DNA of 46,615 nt from the NCBI GenBank assembly GCA_022361035.1, contig JAKSBP010000429.1, forward strand, positions 1-46,615, in the 5' to 3' direction. The position numbers were made by a program, and so were the translations under genes. The notes below the pieces were generated by a model. That model was given only the letters and a program-made list of their open reading frames with translations, was not told where the DNA came from and did no database searches. Shown here piece by piece: positions 1 through 8,694 of this stretch. Each line of letters opens with the position of its first letter. The first letter of the stretch is position 1. Origin of the DNA: Clostridia bacterium. GTDB taxonomy: Bacteria; Bacillota; Clostridia; Peptostreptococcales; Caminicellaceae.

Positions 1-429
1 TCCTTCAGGTATCATATGTGCAAGTAATGCCTCTACACTATCAGTATCTTCTACTAGATTTTTTTTGTAGCTGCCTACTCCTTTTTCGTGGATTTTACCT
101 AAAGGTAACTTTCTCATTTTTTCTATAAATTTAATTCTCATCCCCATAAGTGTGTCAAAGGCTGCTTCATGTGAGAAATCTAATCCTTTGAAGTAGAAGT
201 ACCCCTTTAAAGATAAGGCCAAGGTAATACAACCTGATATAACTAGCAGATAACCTTTGGTCATATTTGTCCCTTCTATAAATTTTATGATAATATCATA
301 GGTTAAAAAAAATGGAACTACACCAACTATGCCGCTAAGTAAAATCAAGAAAAAAGCCAAATATATTTTAGCTCTATACTCCTTAGCATAGTCAAGAATT
401 TTTATAAAACCTTTCAAAATTACCGCCAT
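1..429 (-). CDS. ABC exporter-fold transporter, N-terminal membrane part (partial)
   Basis: The gene is cut by the left window edge; about 143 N-terminal residues are visible. Conceptual translation begins MAVILKGFIKILDYAKEY and contains two hydrophobic segments (about residues 20-42 and 58-75), then the cytoplasmic-loop sequence FIEKMRKLPLGKIHEKGVGS. That loop is typical of the membrane domain of fused membrane-ATPase exporter-type proteins. Known context: PchR/YbtA-type regulators often sit beside pairs of such transporters (YbtPQ, IrtAB) that import or reduce ferric siderophores. The ATPase half is outside the window, so the assignment rests on the membrane domain and neighbours. The ATG at 429 has AGAAAGG directly against it; an in-frame TTG at 417 with better-spaced purines is an alternative start. 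A Fur box lies 130 bases upstream, so iron repression is inferred. Confidence 0.75.
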   Translation of the reverse strand, partial: MAVILKGFIKILDYAKEYRAKIYLAFFLILLSGIVGVVPFFLTYDIIIKFIEGTNMTKGYLLVISGCITLALSLKGYFYFKGLDFSHEAAFDTLMGMRIKFIEKMRKLPLGKIHEKGVGSYKKNLVEDTDSVEALLAHMIPEG

Positions 430-560
430 CCTTTCTAAGATATTTAATAGTATTGCTTCCTCAGTTATTCTTAAAATTGATTATACTTATTAAAACTGAG
501 GAATTTTAAAGATTTAAAAAACCTTTAATTTATAAATAAATAAAAAAAAGTTATTGATTT

Positions 561-589
561 TGAGAATTATTATCAACAACTTTATTATA
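561..589 (-). promoter_or_regulatory. Fur box downstream of a -10 element, upstream of the ABC transporter gene
   Basis: TGAGAATTATTATCA at 561-575 matches the 15-base Fur core TGATAATNATTATCA at all but one defined position. On the minus strand a perfect TATAAT (584-589) lies just ahead, so the Fur site would cover the transcription start, a classic repression geometry. No good -35 element is evident. The rest of 430-640 is AT-rich and holds nothing else recognised. Confidence 0.7.
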
Positions 590-640
590 ATAAAAACTAT
601 TTTTATTTACCATTTCCAAAAAGGATTTTATTTTGTCCAA

Positions 641-1660
641 TCAGTACCTTTTTCTTAGATTTTTTTCACTATCAAAACAATCACTTGGATTAAAACCATA
701 CCTTTTGCGAAATGCTTTAGAAAAACTACTACTACTTGAATATCCCACCATCTCAGCAACCTCACTAACCCTAGTATGACGAGTTTCAAGAAAGAGACGT
801 GCAAGCTCCATTCTCTTATCTAGTAAGTAGGTATATACCGGTTTACCAAAAACTTCTTTAAAACCATTTTTTAGCTTAAACTCGTTTAGACAAACTAACT
901 TAGAAAGTGTATTTAGTGTAGTAGGTGAAGATATGCTGTTATCGAGTATTTCCTTTGCTTCATATAAGCTTTGCATTTCAGTTTTTGAAAGCTTTATATT
1001 ACTTATATTATCCATGTTTTTTTCTGTAATCCTATTTAAACAAATTGAAAAAAGCTCTATAACCTTTCCTTCTAAATAAATATTCTTAATATTACTACCA
1101 TAGGAACAGTGTACTATTTGCCGTATAATAATTTCACTTTCTATTGGCAATGTAAATTTATTTATCTTAAAGTTTTTATAGTTTCTATTAAAAATACCTT
1201 CAGAAAATGAAGATGATGAGACAAGTTCAGTAAATCTCCCAGGTTTTATAATAATCCCAAGGCCTTTATATTGACGATTAGATCTATATTGACAGACTTC
1301 CATTACATTGTCTATTTCGTATAAAATACCTTGTCCTGTATTCATTTGAAGCTCTACTTTGCTTTTAGATTCTACCCATTCCATGCTTTCTCCGGTACAT
1401 AGTGCTAGTATAAATACTTTACCTTTCGTTTTCCCTGCCATTTTGATATCTCTTTTAGTCATTATATCATTATAATAAACTTCTAAGTCCCTATTTAATA
1501 TCGTTCTACGACAGATACCACTTCCAAAATTCTTAGGAATCTTAAAACTTATTTCCCTATTTCCTTCTTTATTTTCATAAAGCCTTCTAAAGCCTTTAGA
1601 TAGAGGACAATTTGTATTTGAAAAGCTTTTAAATTTCCGTATTATATCCGATGTTGACAT
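641..1660 (-). CDS. AraC-family regulator, PchR/YbtA type
   Basis: A 339-residue protein. The C-terminal ~100 residues form a double helix-turn-helix: TLNTLSKLVCLNEFKLKNGF is the first recognition unit, followed by VSEVAEMVGYSSSSSFSKAF and the family-typical ending RKRYGFNPSD. The N-terminal ~220 residues are the variable effector domain. Known family role: PchR/YbtA-like proteins sense a ferric siderophore or small ligand and activate the adjacent uptake genes. Here the gene is read toward the ABC transporter, 211 bases upstream of it, and has its own Fur box (1758-1772), so both genes appear to be under iron control. AGAGGGGAG ahead of the ATG at 1660 fixes the start. The ligand cannot be told from sequence; the nearby NRPS-PKS product is possible but unproven. 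Confidence 0.85.
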   Translation of the reverse strand: MSTSDIIRKFKSFSNTNCPLSKGFRRLYENKEGNREISFKIPKNFGSGICRRTILNRDLEVYYNDIMTKRDIKMAGKTKGKVFILALCTGESMEWVESKSKVELQMNTGQGILYEIDNVMEVCQYRSNRQYKGLGIIIKPGRFTELVSSSSFSEGIFNRNYKNFKINKFTLPIESEIIIRQIVHCSYGSNIKNIYLEGKVIELFSICLNRITEKNMDNISNIKLSKTEMQSLYEAKEILDNSISSPTTLNTLSKLVCLNEFKLKNGFKEVFGKPVYTYLLDKRMELARLFLETRHTRVSEVAEMVGYSSSSSFSKAFRKRYGFNPSDCFDSEKNLRKRY

Positions 1661-1757
1661 ATGAACTCCCCTCTAATGCATACTTATATGTTTTCTATTC
1701 CTATACATTATCTAAAAGCCAATGTTATAAAATAGATAGTCTTTACACAAAAGCAAT

Positions 1758-1772
1758 TGATAACCATTATCA
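1758..1772 (-). promoter_or_regulatory. Fur box upstream of the AraC-type regulator
   Basis: TGATAACCATTATCA is a perfect 6-3-6 palindrome and differs from the Fur core TGATAATNATTATCA at one position. It lies about 100 bases upstream of the regulator's ATG. Together with the site at 561-575 it marks this flank as an iron-responsive locus. No strong -10/-35 pair was picked out around it. Confidence 0.7.
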
Positions 1773-1901
1773 TTTTGTTGTTCTAATTGTACTATATTAC
1801 TCTATAATTATCAACTATTTTATATAAAGCTATTTAACTTGCTTCCCTATTAATTATGTAATTTTTTGTAAAAAACTCTTGATTTCCTGGGCAATGAAAA
1901 C

Positions 1902-1935
1902 ACCGATAGGACCTTTTATAATATATCCTATCGGT
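1902..1935 (-). terminator. Hairpin terminator at the end of the minus-strand NAT region
   Basis: A perfect 10-base inverted repeat (ACCGATAGGA ... TCCTATCGGT) with a 14-base AT-rich loop, located 34 bases beyond the last stop codon at 1969. On the minus strand it runs into GTTTTC. It likely ends transcription before the AraC promoter. Confidence 0.55.
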
Positions 1936-1968
1936 TTACTATTTGTAATACAGAGTAAATGCCTTGTG

Positions 1969-2157
1969 TTAAACAGGCTCTTTTACACTTTCTACAGCGA
2001 TTGCAAAAACTTTCATCCCAAATAGTTCTCGATTATCAGTAAATTCAAATATTTTATCTTCATGAAAATTGTTTATTATTGATGTTATTTCATTAGCATT
2101 AGTTAATCCATGGTTTACTCTAAAATCTTTAAATATACTTATACCATAATTCCTCTA
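1969..2157 (-). pseudogene. Short orphan reading-frame remnant after the NAT gene
   Basis: After and partly overlapping the end of the NAT gene, a second minus-strand frame is open for about 60 codons up to a TAA at 1969. It includes KDFRVNHGLTNANEITSI and ends FGMKVFAIAVESVKEPV. No start codon with a ribosome site was found and the frame opens at a TAG, so it looks like the 3' end of an older gene fused or frameshifted onto the NAT. The family is not recognised; a methyltransferase tail or NAT tail is possible. Whether it is translated is unknown. Confidence 0.35.
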
Positions 2158-2926
2158 AATTTTTCTGTTCATTTAAATTTAAATTAATTTTAAATTTTTC
2201 ATTCAAACAATAAATATACTTAATTGGAGAGGTAATTTTTTCAGCTATTTTACTACCATTTTGCGTAAATATTAATTTATCATGTTTTAAAGAAATTCTT
2301 CCATCCTCTTTTTCCAGTGAGCAAAAAAGATTCTTTTTGAAAATCGATTCCTGGGAATTTGTAAAATACTCTATTCTATCTTTAAAATCATGAATTCTTT
2401 TCTCCTCGTTTTTAAATATATATTCAGTCTTAAAATCATTAATTTCATAGCTATATTTCTTTAATTCAAAGTATATATCGTTAACTTTTTCTACTTTAAA
2501 CAAACCTTTTTTATCCCTTTGCACTATATCTATTTCAAACACTAATGGTTCTAAAAAATTATCACCATAGCCAACATCTACAAGATATTTTATGCTACTT
2601 ATTTCTACCAATAATAACATGTGGTCAAGGTAAGTCCCATTTTTTTCTAAAACCTTTCCACCTAACACCTTAGTGTTAAATCCAATATCTTTAAGTAATG
2701 TATATAGAAGCCAATTTAATTCGTAACAAATCCCACCACGTTTTTTATATACTATTTTTTTATATAACAAGTCATAGTCTATTTTTATCTGATTGTAAAT
2801 ATGTATATCTAGATTTTCAAATGGAACCGTTAATAAATGCTGTCTTTGAATTAATCTTAATGAATTCAAACCTACGCCTACATCCCTATTTATTCCTATT
2901 CGTTTAAGATAATCCTGTTTTTTCAC
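2129..2926 (-). CDS. Arylamine N-acetyltransferase / amide synthase family protein
   Basis: A 265-residue protein of the NAT fold, which moves acyl groups from CoA or a carrier protein through a Cys-His-Asp triad. From the chosen start the triad is visible as Cys67 (RGGICYELN), His102 (LDHMLLLV) and Asp117 (LVDVGYGDNF), at spacings close to characterised NATs. I chose the GTG at 2926 because AGAGGGG lies six bases upstream and YLKRIG then falls at the normal NAT N-terminus; a longer frame back to 3004 lacks this. Known family branch: RifF-type amide synthases release polyketides as macrolactams. The gene lies downstream of, and parallel to, the PKS genes but is separated by a plus-strand gene, so a releasing role is only a hypothesis. 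The alternative is simple xenobiotic acetylation. Confidence 0.85.
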   Translation of the reverse strand: MKKQDYLKRIGINRDVGVGLNSLRLIQRQHLLTVPFENLDIHIYNQIKIDYDLLYKKIVYKKRGGICYELNWLLYTLLKDIGFNTKVLGGKVLEKNGTYLDHMLLLVEISSIKYLVDVGYGDNFLEPLVFEIDIVQRDKKGLFKVEKVNDIYFELKKYSYEINDFKTEYIFKNEEKRIHDFKDRIEYFTNSQESIFKKNLFCSLEKEDGRISLKHDKLIFTQNGSKIAEKITSPIKYIYCLNEKFKINLNLNEQKNLEELWYKYI

Positions 2927-3289
2927 AATAATCCCCTCTTTTAAATTTTTCTTGTCAACTTTACTGTCTTTGATTTTGTAAAATGAATACTTGGAGAAAT
3001 ACATTAGGACAGTTCTTCTATTTTATTGTTTTGGATATAAACTTAGTGCTTTCCTTTATGAGAACATTAATATAATTATCAATAATACAATAAACCTTAT
3101 ATTCAATACTAAAATTTTTCTTTAATATTTATTGGTTTTTTCCCTTCATCTTCACTATCTTCAAGATAGTAACATATATGTATATACCGTTTTTTATCTG
3201 TATTATATAACCTCAGTTCTAAATTTAAATTATAATTGTGTTTATCCACTTTTCAGTGTATCATATAACCAGTGAGGTGAAAAATTTTA

Positions 3290-3832
3290 ATGACTAAAAA
3301 ACTAGAAATAATTAAAGCAGATAAATCTCTATCAAACTTACTAGAAAACTTCTGCGATTTTATAATCTGCACAAAACCTAAATGTACCAAAGACTATCTT
3401 TTTTATTCAAAGGAGTCTTATACCATTTTTGCTACTAATGGCGCTGGTGGTACATTTGGATTTATTGGTGATTACAACAAGGATAATGTAGGTATTGGAT
3501 ATGTAAGCTCTGAAGGGGAATCAGGTAAAATAGCCAATAACCTGGATGAATTATTTTCCCTAATTATATTTTATCCTTACTTTTGGCATGATTTAATAAG
3601 ATTTTATCGTAATAATAAAAAAAATGGATTGCTAGAATATATAACTGAATGTGAAAATGAGATAAAAAAGGATAATCCCAACTATTACCATATTCAAAAC
3701 AAAATAGCTAATAAACTCTCTATAAAAAGAAACGATAATTTACTTGATAATTTCATTAAAATACTATTAGAAAGACCAGGTTTTATTGTATATTCAACAA
3801 AGGATAATAATCCTTCTGAAAGCCTATTATGA
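3290..3832 (+). CDS. SUKH (SMI1/KNR4)-like protein
   Basis: A 180-residue soluble protein with no signal peptide. The central segment IFATNGAGGTFGFIGDYN, followed by VGIGYVSSEGESGKIANNL and a YPYFWHDLI-type helix, resembles the SUKH fold. That fold is used by many immunity proteins of contact-dependent or polymorphic toxins and by cell-wall regulators. No toxin gene is next to it, so an orphan immunity or regulatory role is inferred only from the fold-like pattern. GAGGTG ahead of the ATG supports the start. It is the only plus-strand gene inside the otherwise minus-strand block and is convergent with the KS gene at 3984; a shared hairpin lies between them. Confidence 0.55.
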   Translation: MTKKLEIIKADKSLSNLLENFCDFIICTKPKCTKDYLFYSKESYTIFATNGAGGTFGFIGDYNKDNVGIGYVSSEGESGKIANNLDELFSLIIFYPYFWHDLIRFYRNNKKNGLLEYITECENEIKKDNPNYYHIQNKIANKLSIKRNDNLLDNFIKILLERPGFIVYSTKDNNPSESLL

Positions 3833-3896
3833 ATTAAATAAGCAGGATGATTATAATATAAAATTATTGTTCTATATTTAATTAGCCCATAAACTT

Positions 3897-3927
3897 AAAC
3901 CACTAGTTCCTAATGAACTAGTGGTTT
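3897..3927. terminator. Bidirectional hairpin terminator between convergent genes
   Basis: A perfect 13-base inverted repeat (AAACCACTAGTTC / GAACTAGTGGTTT) with a 5-base loop. It lies between the plus-strand gene ending at 3832 and the minus-strand KS gene ending at 3984. Short A/T runs on both sides allow it to act in both directions, and it marks the 3' limit of the PKS operon. Confidence 0.7.
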
Positions 3928-3983
3928 GTTAACAATCTCAATTTTAAAAGAATTTTTTTATGTATGGCTTAAAACTTAAACAT

Positions 3984-5897
3984 TTACATAAACCATGACC
4001 TCGTTCTATCAAATGAATAAGTAGGTAGACTGCATCTATATCTATTTTTATCTTTATAAAGCTTGTCCCAATCTATACTGCCTCCATCAACGTATAGTTG
4101 GCACAGATGCCTTAGTCCTTCTTCTTCCCATTCATTTTCTATGATTTTTTTAATTATTTTGTCTCCATCAGCCTTTAATTTCCTTTGCTCATTCATTGGA
4201 AGCTTTGTATCTATAGTTTTATAAAATACACCATCTAGGTCATCAATTATTAAAGATTTTTTAGTTAAATTTTCTATCTTTTCAATTAAATCATCTAAAT
4301 CGTCGACTAAAATAGCTATCCTCTCTTGATAGTCGCCTCTACCAACATTCATTGTATAACAGATATCTTTGTAATTTAAATCATCTTTGCTTTTAAAATG
4401 TTCTAACAATAAAATCATATGATTTATTAATGATTTTTTAGTTCTTGCAGATATTGTGAATATTTGTTTGTCTTTTTCTTCATGGGTTCTATTTTCCTTT
4501 AAGGGTGCTTCTTCTAAAATTACTACAGAATTACCCCCACCATGCCCTAATGTATATAAACCACCCCTCCTAGGATGCTCCTCTTTTCTTTCCCATTTTT
4601 TAGTTTTATCACATATATAAAATGCAGACCTTGAAAAATTAACATTAGAGTTAGGCTGTTGAAAGCCAATCGTAGAAGGCATAATTTTTTTATTGAGGGC
4701 TAAAGCAATTTTTATTAATGCTGCTACTCCAAATGCAGGGGCAACGTAACCAATATTCGTATTTAGTGAACCGATTGCACAAAATTGCTTTCGATTTGTA
4801 TAGTTTGAAAAAGCAGAGGTTAAGCTTTCAATTTCTAAAGCGTCTGAAAGAATATCCGCATCTCCATGGGCTTCAAAATATTCAATGGTTTCAGCACTTA
4901 TTTTGGCCTCGCTCATTCCTCTATCTAATACATCACATACAACCCGAGGCATTATTTCTTCCAAAACACCCTCAGTTCCGCTATTGTTAATAGCACTACC
5001 TTTAATTACTGCATATATATTATCCCTATCTTCTATGGCTTTACTTAATGGCTTCAATAATACCGCACCAGCCCCTTCACTCATATATAAGCCCCCTGGT
5101 TCTTTATCAAAAACTCTAGTTGTAAAGTCTTTCAACGCAAGATTTTCAAATATTCCCCCCTGTAAATAGTTTAAAGGCACTGTAAATAGGTTTATTGCAC
5201 CGGCTAATACCATATCACATTCCTTATTCTGGAGTGCTCTACAGGCTAAATGGATTGCTGTTATTGCTGAACAACAAGCATTATCAACTACGAATGTTGG
5301 CCCCTTTAGGTCGAAAGCTTGAGATACTCTTCCTGCTAAGCAGCTTATCCAATTTCCCATCAAGGCTTTAAAGCCTCTGTCAGACATTAATGCCAAATAG
5401 GATGATATTTGCCTTGATGTGTTATCTGAGCCAACATAAACTCCTACGTTGCTATTCTTTAAATTTTCCCCTAGATAACCTGCATCTTCCAAAGCATCCC
5501 GTGCAATTTCTAAGAAAATTTTTTGTTCTGGAGCTATATATTTGGCTTCCTCTTCTTTAATTCCAAAAACTTCATAATCGAATTTATCAACTTCTTCTAT
5601 AAATCCACCCTTGAAGTATTTATTCTGGATTTCATCCTCTGGTACATTTAAGTATTTATCTGTATCCTTCCTTCTGCTTAAGGGAAATTCACTTATCACG
5701 CTTTCTTCGTTTACTAAACTGTTCCAGAATTCTTCATGATTATTTATTTGTGCAAATTTACAGCCCATCCCTATTATTGCTATATCTTCCCTCTCGTCCT
5801 TTAGTTTCTTTAATATATTTACGGCAATGTCTTTTTCAAGCCTTTCTTCTTGTAGAAGTTTTAAAATATATTTAGCTATTTCCTTTTTTTTATCCAA
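3984..5897 (-). CDS. Stand-alone ketosynthase-like protein, predicted non-elongating (KS0)
   Basis: 637 residues: an N-terminal helical docking segment (about 1-38), a KS domain (about 38-465), then a flanking subdomain ending in SLPTYSFDRTRSWF, as in trans-AT KS proteins. The active-site Cys is kept (VDNACCSAITAIH, about residue 207). The first His is kept in a degenerate motif (EAHGDADILSDALE instead of EAHGTGTxLGDPIE). The second His is replaced by Tyr (TNIGYVAPAFGV where the four other intact KSs have IGH, VGH or similar). Family knowledge: loss of a catalytic His in trans-AT KSs abolishes decarboxylative chain extension and leaves acyl transfer. No ACP or other domain is fused. It is the last gene of the line, starts at a TTG preceded by GGGGG, and lies 57 bases after the second AT. 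An acyl-transfer, condensing or gatekeeping role is inferred. Confidence 0.85.
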   Translation of the reverse strand: MDKKKEIAKYILKLLQEERLEKDIAVNILKKLKDEREDIAIIGMGCKFAQINNHEEFWNSLVNEESVISEFPLSRRKDTDKYLNVPEDEIQNKYFKGGFIEEVDKFDYEVFGIKEEEAKYIAPEQKIFLEIARDALEDAGYLGENLKNSNVGVYVGSDNTSRQISSYLALMSDRGFKALMGNWISCLAGRVSQAFDLKGPTFVVDNACCSAITAIHLACRALQNKECDMVLAGAINLFTVPLNYLQGGIFENLALKDFTTRVFDKEPGGLYMSEGAGAVLLKPLSKAIEDRDNIYAVIKGSAINNSGTEGVLEEIMPRVVCDVLDRGMSEAKISAETIEYFEAHGDADILSDALEIESLTSAFSNYTNRKQFCAIGSLNTNIGYVAPAFGVAALIKIALALNKKIMPSTIGFQQPNSNVNFSRSAFYICDKTKKWERKEEHPRRGGLYTLGHGGGNSVVILEEAPLKENRTHEEKDKQIFTISARTKKSLINHMILLLEHFKSKDDLNYKDICYTMNVGRGDYQERIAILVDDLDDLIEKIENLTKKSLIIDDLDGVFYKTIDTKLPMNEQRKLKADGDKIIKKIIENEWEEEGLRHLCQLYVDGGSIDWDKLYKDKNRYRCSLPTYSFDRTRSWFM

Positions 5898-5953
5898 TTT
5901 AAAACCCCCTTACTTAGTAATGCTTTCTCTCTTATCTATTTTCTGCATAGAGC

Positions 5954-7210
5954 TTATAGGCAATTTAACATTATCATCTCTTTTAATTCATCATTAATTT
6001 CGCTTCCATCTATAAGATCTTGAAATCTTTCTTTTTGCTCCTTTATCGGTAACTTTTTTGTTTTAAATATTAGCTTCATCAAATCTATAATCTCAAGCAT
6101 CTCTTCTTCACTGGGGTATCTTTTTTCACTTTCAAGTCTTTCATTCATTTCTGATATAATACTATAGGGTTTCATAACTCCTTCTCTATATTCTTCTTCA
6201 TCCCAGTTGGAGTTTTTTGTACAAGCAATTATTCCCAAGGCTCTACCTGTTAAAAGAATAGCCTCCCTCATTTTAACTTCATCCCTCATATTTTTTATAA
6301 AAAATAAATCCTTTGAATTATCAAAGGATAATCCTCTTATATTATAATGGTTTCCTAATAGACCCTTAAGTAAGGAACTAGGTGTAGCCATCACTACCTT
6401 TTTTACCCTTTTATTTTCAAGAAATTTCATTGTTTCAGTCCATTTAACCGATGCTGTAATTTGCCTAGACAAATTTTCTACAATAGAAGCTTTTCCCCTA
6501 TAGGGTAGTCCATAAACATTACTTATCACAGGAAAGCTTTCATCTCTAAATGTATATTTTGAAAGCTCCTTCTTAAACTTTGTAGCTACCTTATCCATTA
6601 ATGGGGTATGGAGAGGAGAATTTATTTTAAGGGGTATAGTCTTGATTTTTATACCTTTAAATTTATCTACAGCCTTTTGTAAAGCTGATTTTTCTCCAGT
6701 AATAACTATCTCATTTGGTGAATTATAATGGGTTAGATAAATTCCCATATCCTTTAATTGAAGCTCATTATAAATGGATTCAATATTAGAAGCATTTTTT
6801 CGGCTTTTAAGGACCATTCCATAGTAATCATCAGATAAAGCCTCTTTTATAAGCTTTTGTCTAGTTTCAATAATCTTAATTGCATCTTTAAAGGTAATCA
6901 TTCCTGAACAGGTTAATGCAGTAATTTCACCTAAGCTGTAGCCTGCTGCATATGCTGGCTCAATTCCATATACCCTTTTACAAACCATAAAGCTTGCTAC
7001 ACTAAGGGTTAAAATTAATGGGTGAATATTTTTTAAATTAGTTAGTTTCTCTAAATTATCCTCTTTACAATATTCTTTAACATCAATACCTAAAAGATCA
7101 CTTGCTTCTTCTAAAACTTCATTTGCTACATTATATTTACTCAAAATAATTTTCTCTAGCTCTTGATACTCAAGTATTTCTCCAGGCATTAAAAAGGCTA
7201 TTTTTAGCAT
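5954..7210 (-). CDS. Second discrete trans-acyltransferase, divergent (possible acyl hydrolase)
   Basis: 418 residues from the ATG at 7210; an in-frame TTG at 7231 overlaps the GGGGAG ribosome site and is unlikely. The nucleophile motif GYSLGE (Ser about 92) and the catalytic His in SPLHTP (about 200) are present. The normal N-terminal oxyanion motif GQGSQ is replaced by PGEILEYQ. A C-terminal extension of about 100 residues (from GRALGIIACTKNSNWDEEEY) matches that of the other AT at 27991-29244 but is absent from minimal FabD-type ATs. In trans-AT systems a second AT is often an acyl hydrolase that clears stalled ACPs (PedC type); loss of the Gln-containing motif fits a changed or reduced transfer activity. 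It lies 57 bases upstream of the KS0 gene, presumably in the same transcript. Confidence 0.85.
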   Translation of the reverse strand: MLKIAFLMPGEILEYQELEKIILSKYNVANEVLEEASDLLGIDVKEYCKEDNLEKLTNLKNIHPLILTLSVASFMVCKRVYGIEPAYAAGYSLGEITALTCSGMITFKDAIKIIETRQKLIKEALSDDYYGMVLKSRKNASNIESIYNELQLKDMGIYLTHYNSPNEIVITGEKSALQKAVDKFKGIKIKTIPLKINSPLHTPLMDKVATKFKKELSKYTFRDESFPVISNVYGLPYRGKASIVENLSRQITASVKWTETMKFLENKRVKKVVMATPSSLLKGLLGNHYNIRGLSFDNSKDLFFIKNMRDEVKMREAILLTGRALGIIACTKNSNWDEEEYREGVMKPYSIISEMNERLESEKRYPSEEEMLEIIDLMKLIFKTKKLPIKEQKERFQDLIDGSEINDELKEMIMLNCL

Positions 7211-7368
7211 ATATATTTCAGCTCCCCTCAAATCTAATAATCCTTATTTGAAGTCTTGCATTCATTTCTCCATTTAATTTTAAAATTAAAAACTGATTAA
7301 TCTTTAAAGTGGCATTATCATATTCCCCTTATTAACAACAGTTATTGATAAGAAGGAACGTGGATACC

Positions 7369-8622
7369 CAACACATTTAATGTATTTCTCCTCTTTCATA
7401 TCTAAGCTGCCTATTCATAAGTACAAGGGATATTATCAAAGATACTAATCCCATGGATGATAGTGCAACAATTGTTGTAATTTGCGAACTTAAGGACTAT
7501 TATTCAAACCAGCATTTATAAGTCCCAGCATAGCCCATATTTGAGGCGTTATTTTGGCAATAGTCCTAACCAATTCTGGAGCAATATCCAGTGGAAAAAA
7601 GGTTCCACCCATCAAACTAGTTATAGTAACTATTAAGGCTGATACATTATTCAATTGCTGCTGAGTCTTCAAAAAATTTCTTCTTTACTACTACCTACCT
7701 TTAGATTACTGAATTCTTCAGCAGCATAATTAGAGTCTCTAATAATGTTTTTAAATACTGAAACTTTACTAGTAATCACCTGCTCCAACATAACATTTTC
7801 AGGACTTTCATAATTTTGTATAATTTTCAGATTCAATCCCTTATTTTGAACAAGATTATCTCCAAAGCCCTTTTCAATTATTATAGCTGTCGCACCTTTT
7901 TGTTCCTCCATATTATTATTTATCTCTTCTCTATTAGCAACTATTATTTCTATATTGCTATCATTTTTAATTGTATTAAGTAATTGCTGTGAATAGATAC
8001 TGTCATCATAATCTAAAACATATAATTTTTTAATTTGTTCATCACCATCTATACTACCAAATAGTAGAGTCAAAACTATTGGGCCTGCAATCGTAGCTAA
8101 TCTTGTGCTGCGAATAAAGCATACATAGCAATCATTGCTATTGAATAATACTGTATCGAAGAAAGCGGAGGTTTGCTATTAAAGGATTCTTTGGGAAGCT
8201 GTATAAGTTCCTTCTTATAATTCTCATCCTCTGAGATTCATTCAATAATTTCTCTAATTTTTTCTGGGTCAACGTTATAAAGCTGACCTAATTTAACTAC
8301 TTGATTCGTGCTAACCTCTACAATTCTTAACCTTTCATTAAATCCATCTACAAAACCTCTAATTATACTCACGTGTACAGTTTTTTTATTGTCTCCCATT
8401 ATACTTATTTCAGTATCTCTACTATTTAGGTATAATGCTGTAAAGTTTTGTGGTATATGGTATAAATGCAGAAACTTCACCTTCTTTAGATACTGTAGTT
8501 GATTTCCCAGCTCCATTTGGGCCTAACAGGCCAAATACCTATCCCTTTTCTATCTTCATAGAAATATTATCTACAGCAGTAAATTGAACATATTTCTTCG
8601 TTAATTCTATAATTTCTATCAT
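7369..8622 (-). pseudogene. Collapsed ABC-2 exporter operon (ATPase plus two permeases)
   Basis: Minus-strand fragments read in the order of a normal three-gene exporter but in broken frames. An ATPase N-terminus starts at ATG 8622 (MIEIIELTKKY...), contains an in-frame TAG, and reaches a perfect Walker A (GPNGAGKSTT). It then joins directly to the extracellular domain of a permease (IPQNFTALYLNSRDTEISI, GFVDGFNERLRIVEV). A membrane piece follows (SSIQYYSIAMIAMYALFA), then a second permease's start (TIAGPIVLTLLFGS), its extracellular domain (open frame 8073-7669), a membrane piece (GGTFFPLDIAPELVRTIAKI), and the true C-terminus (SLIISLVLMNRQLRYERG) ending at 7369. Most of the ATPase and several helices are deleted. 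It sits between the thioesterase and second AT, where a product exporter would be expected. The intact original probably exported the cluster product; as it stands it cannot work. Confidence 0.85.
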
Positions 8623-8694
8623 TTAAACACTCATCCCATTAGTTAATCTATGGAACAATTAATACTTTATAGGCTTTCTGATTACGTCAACATA

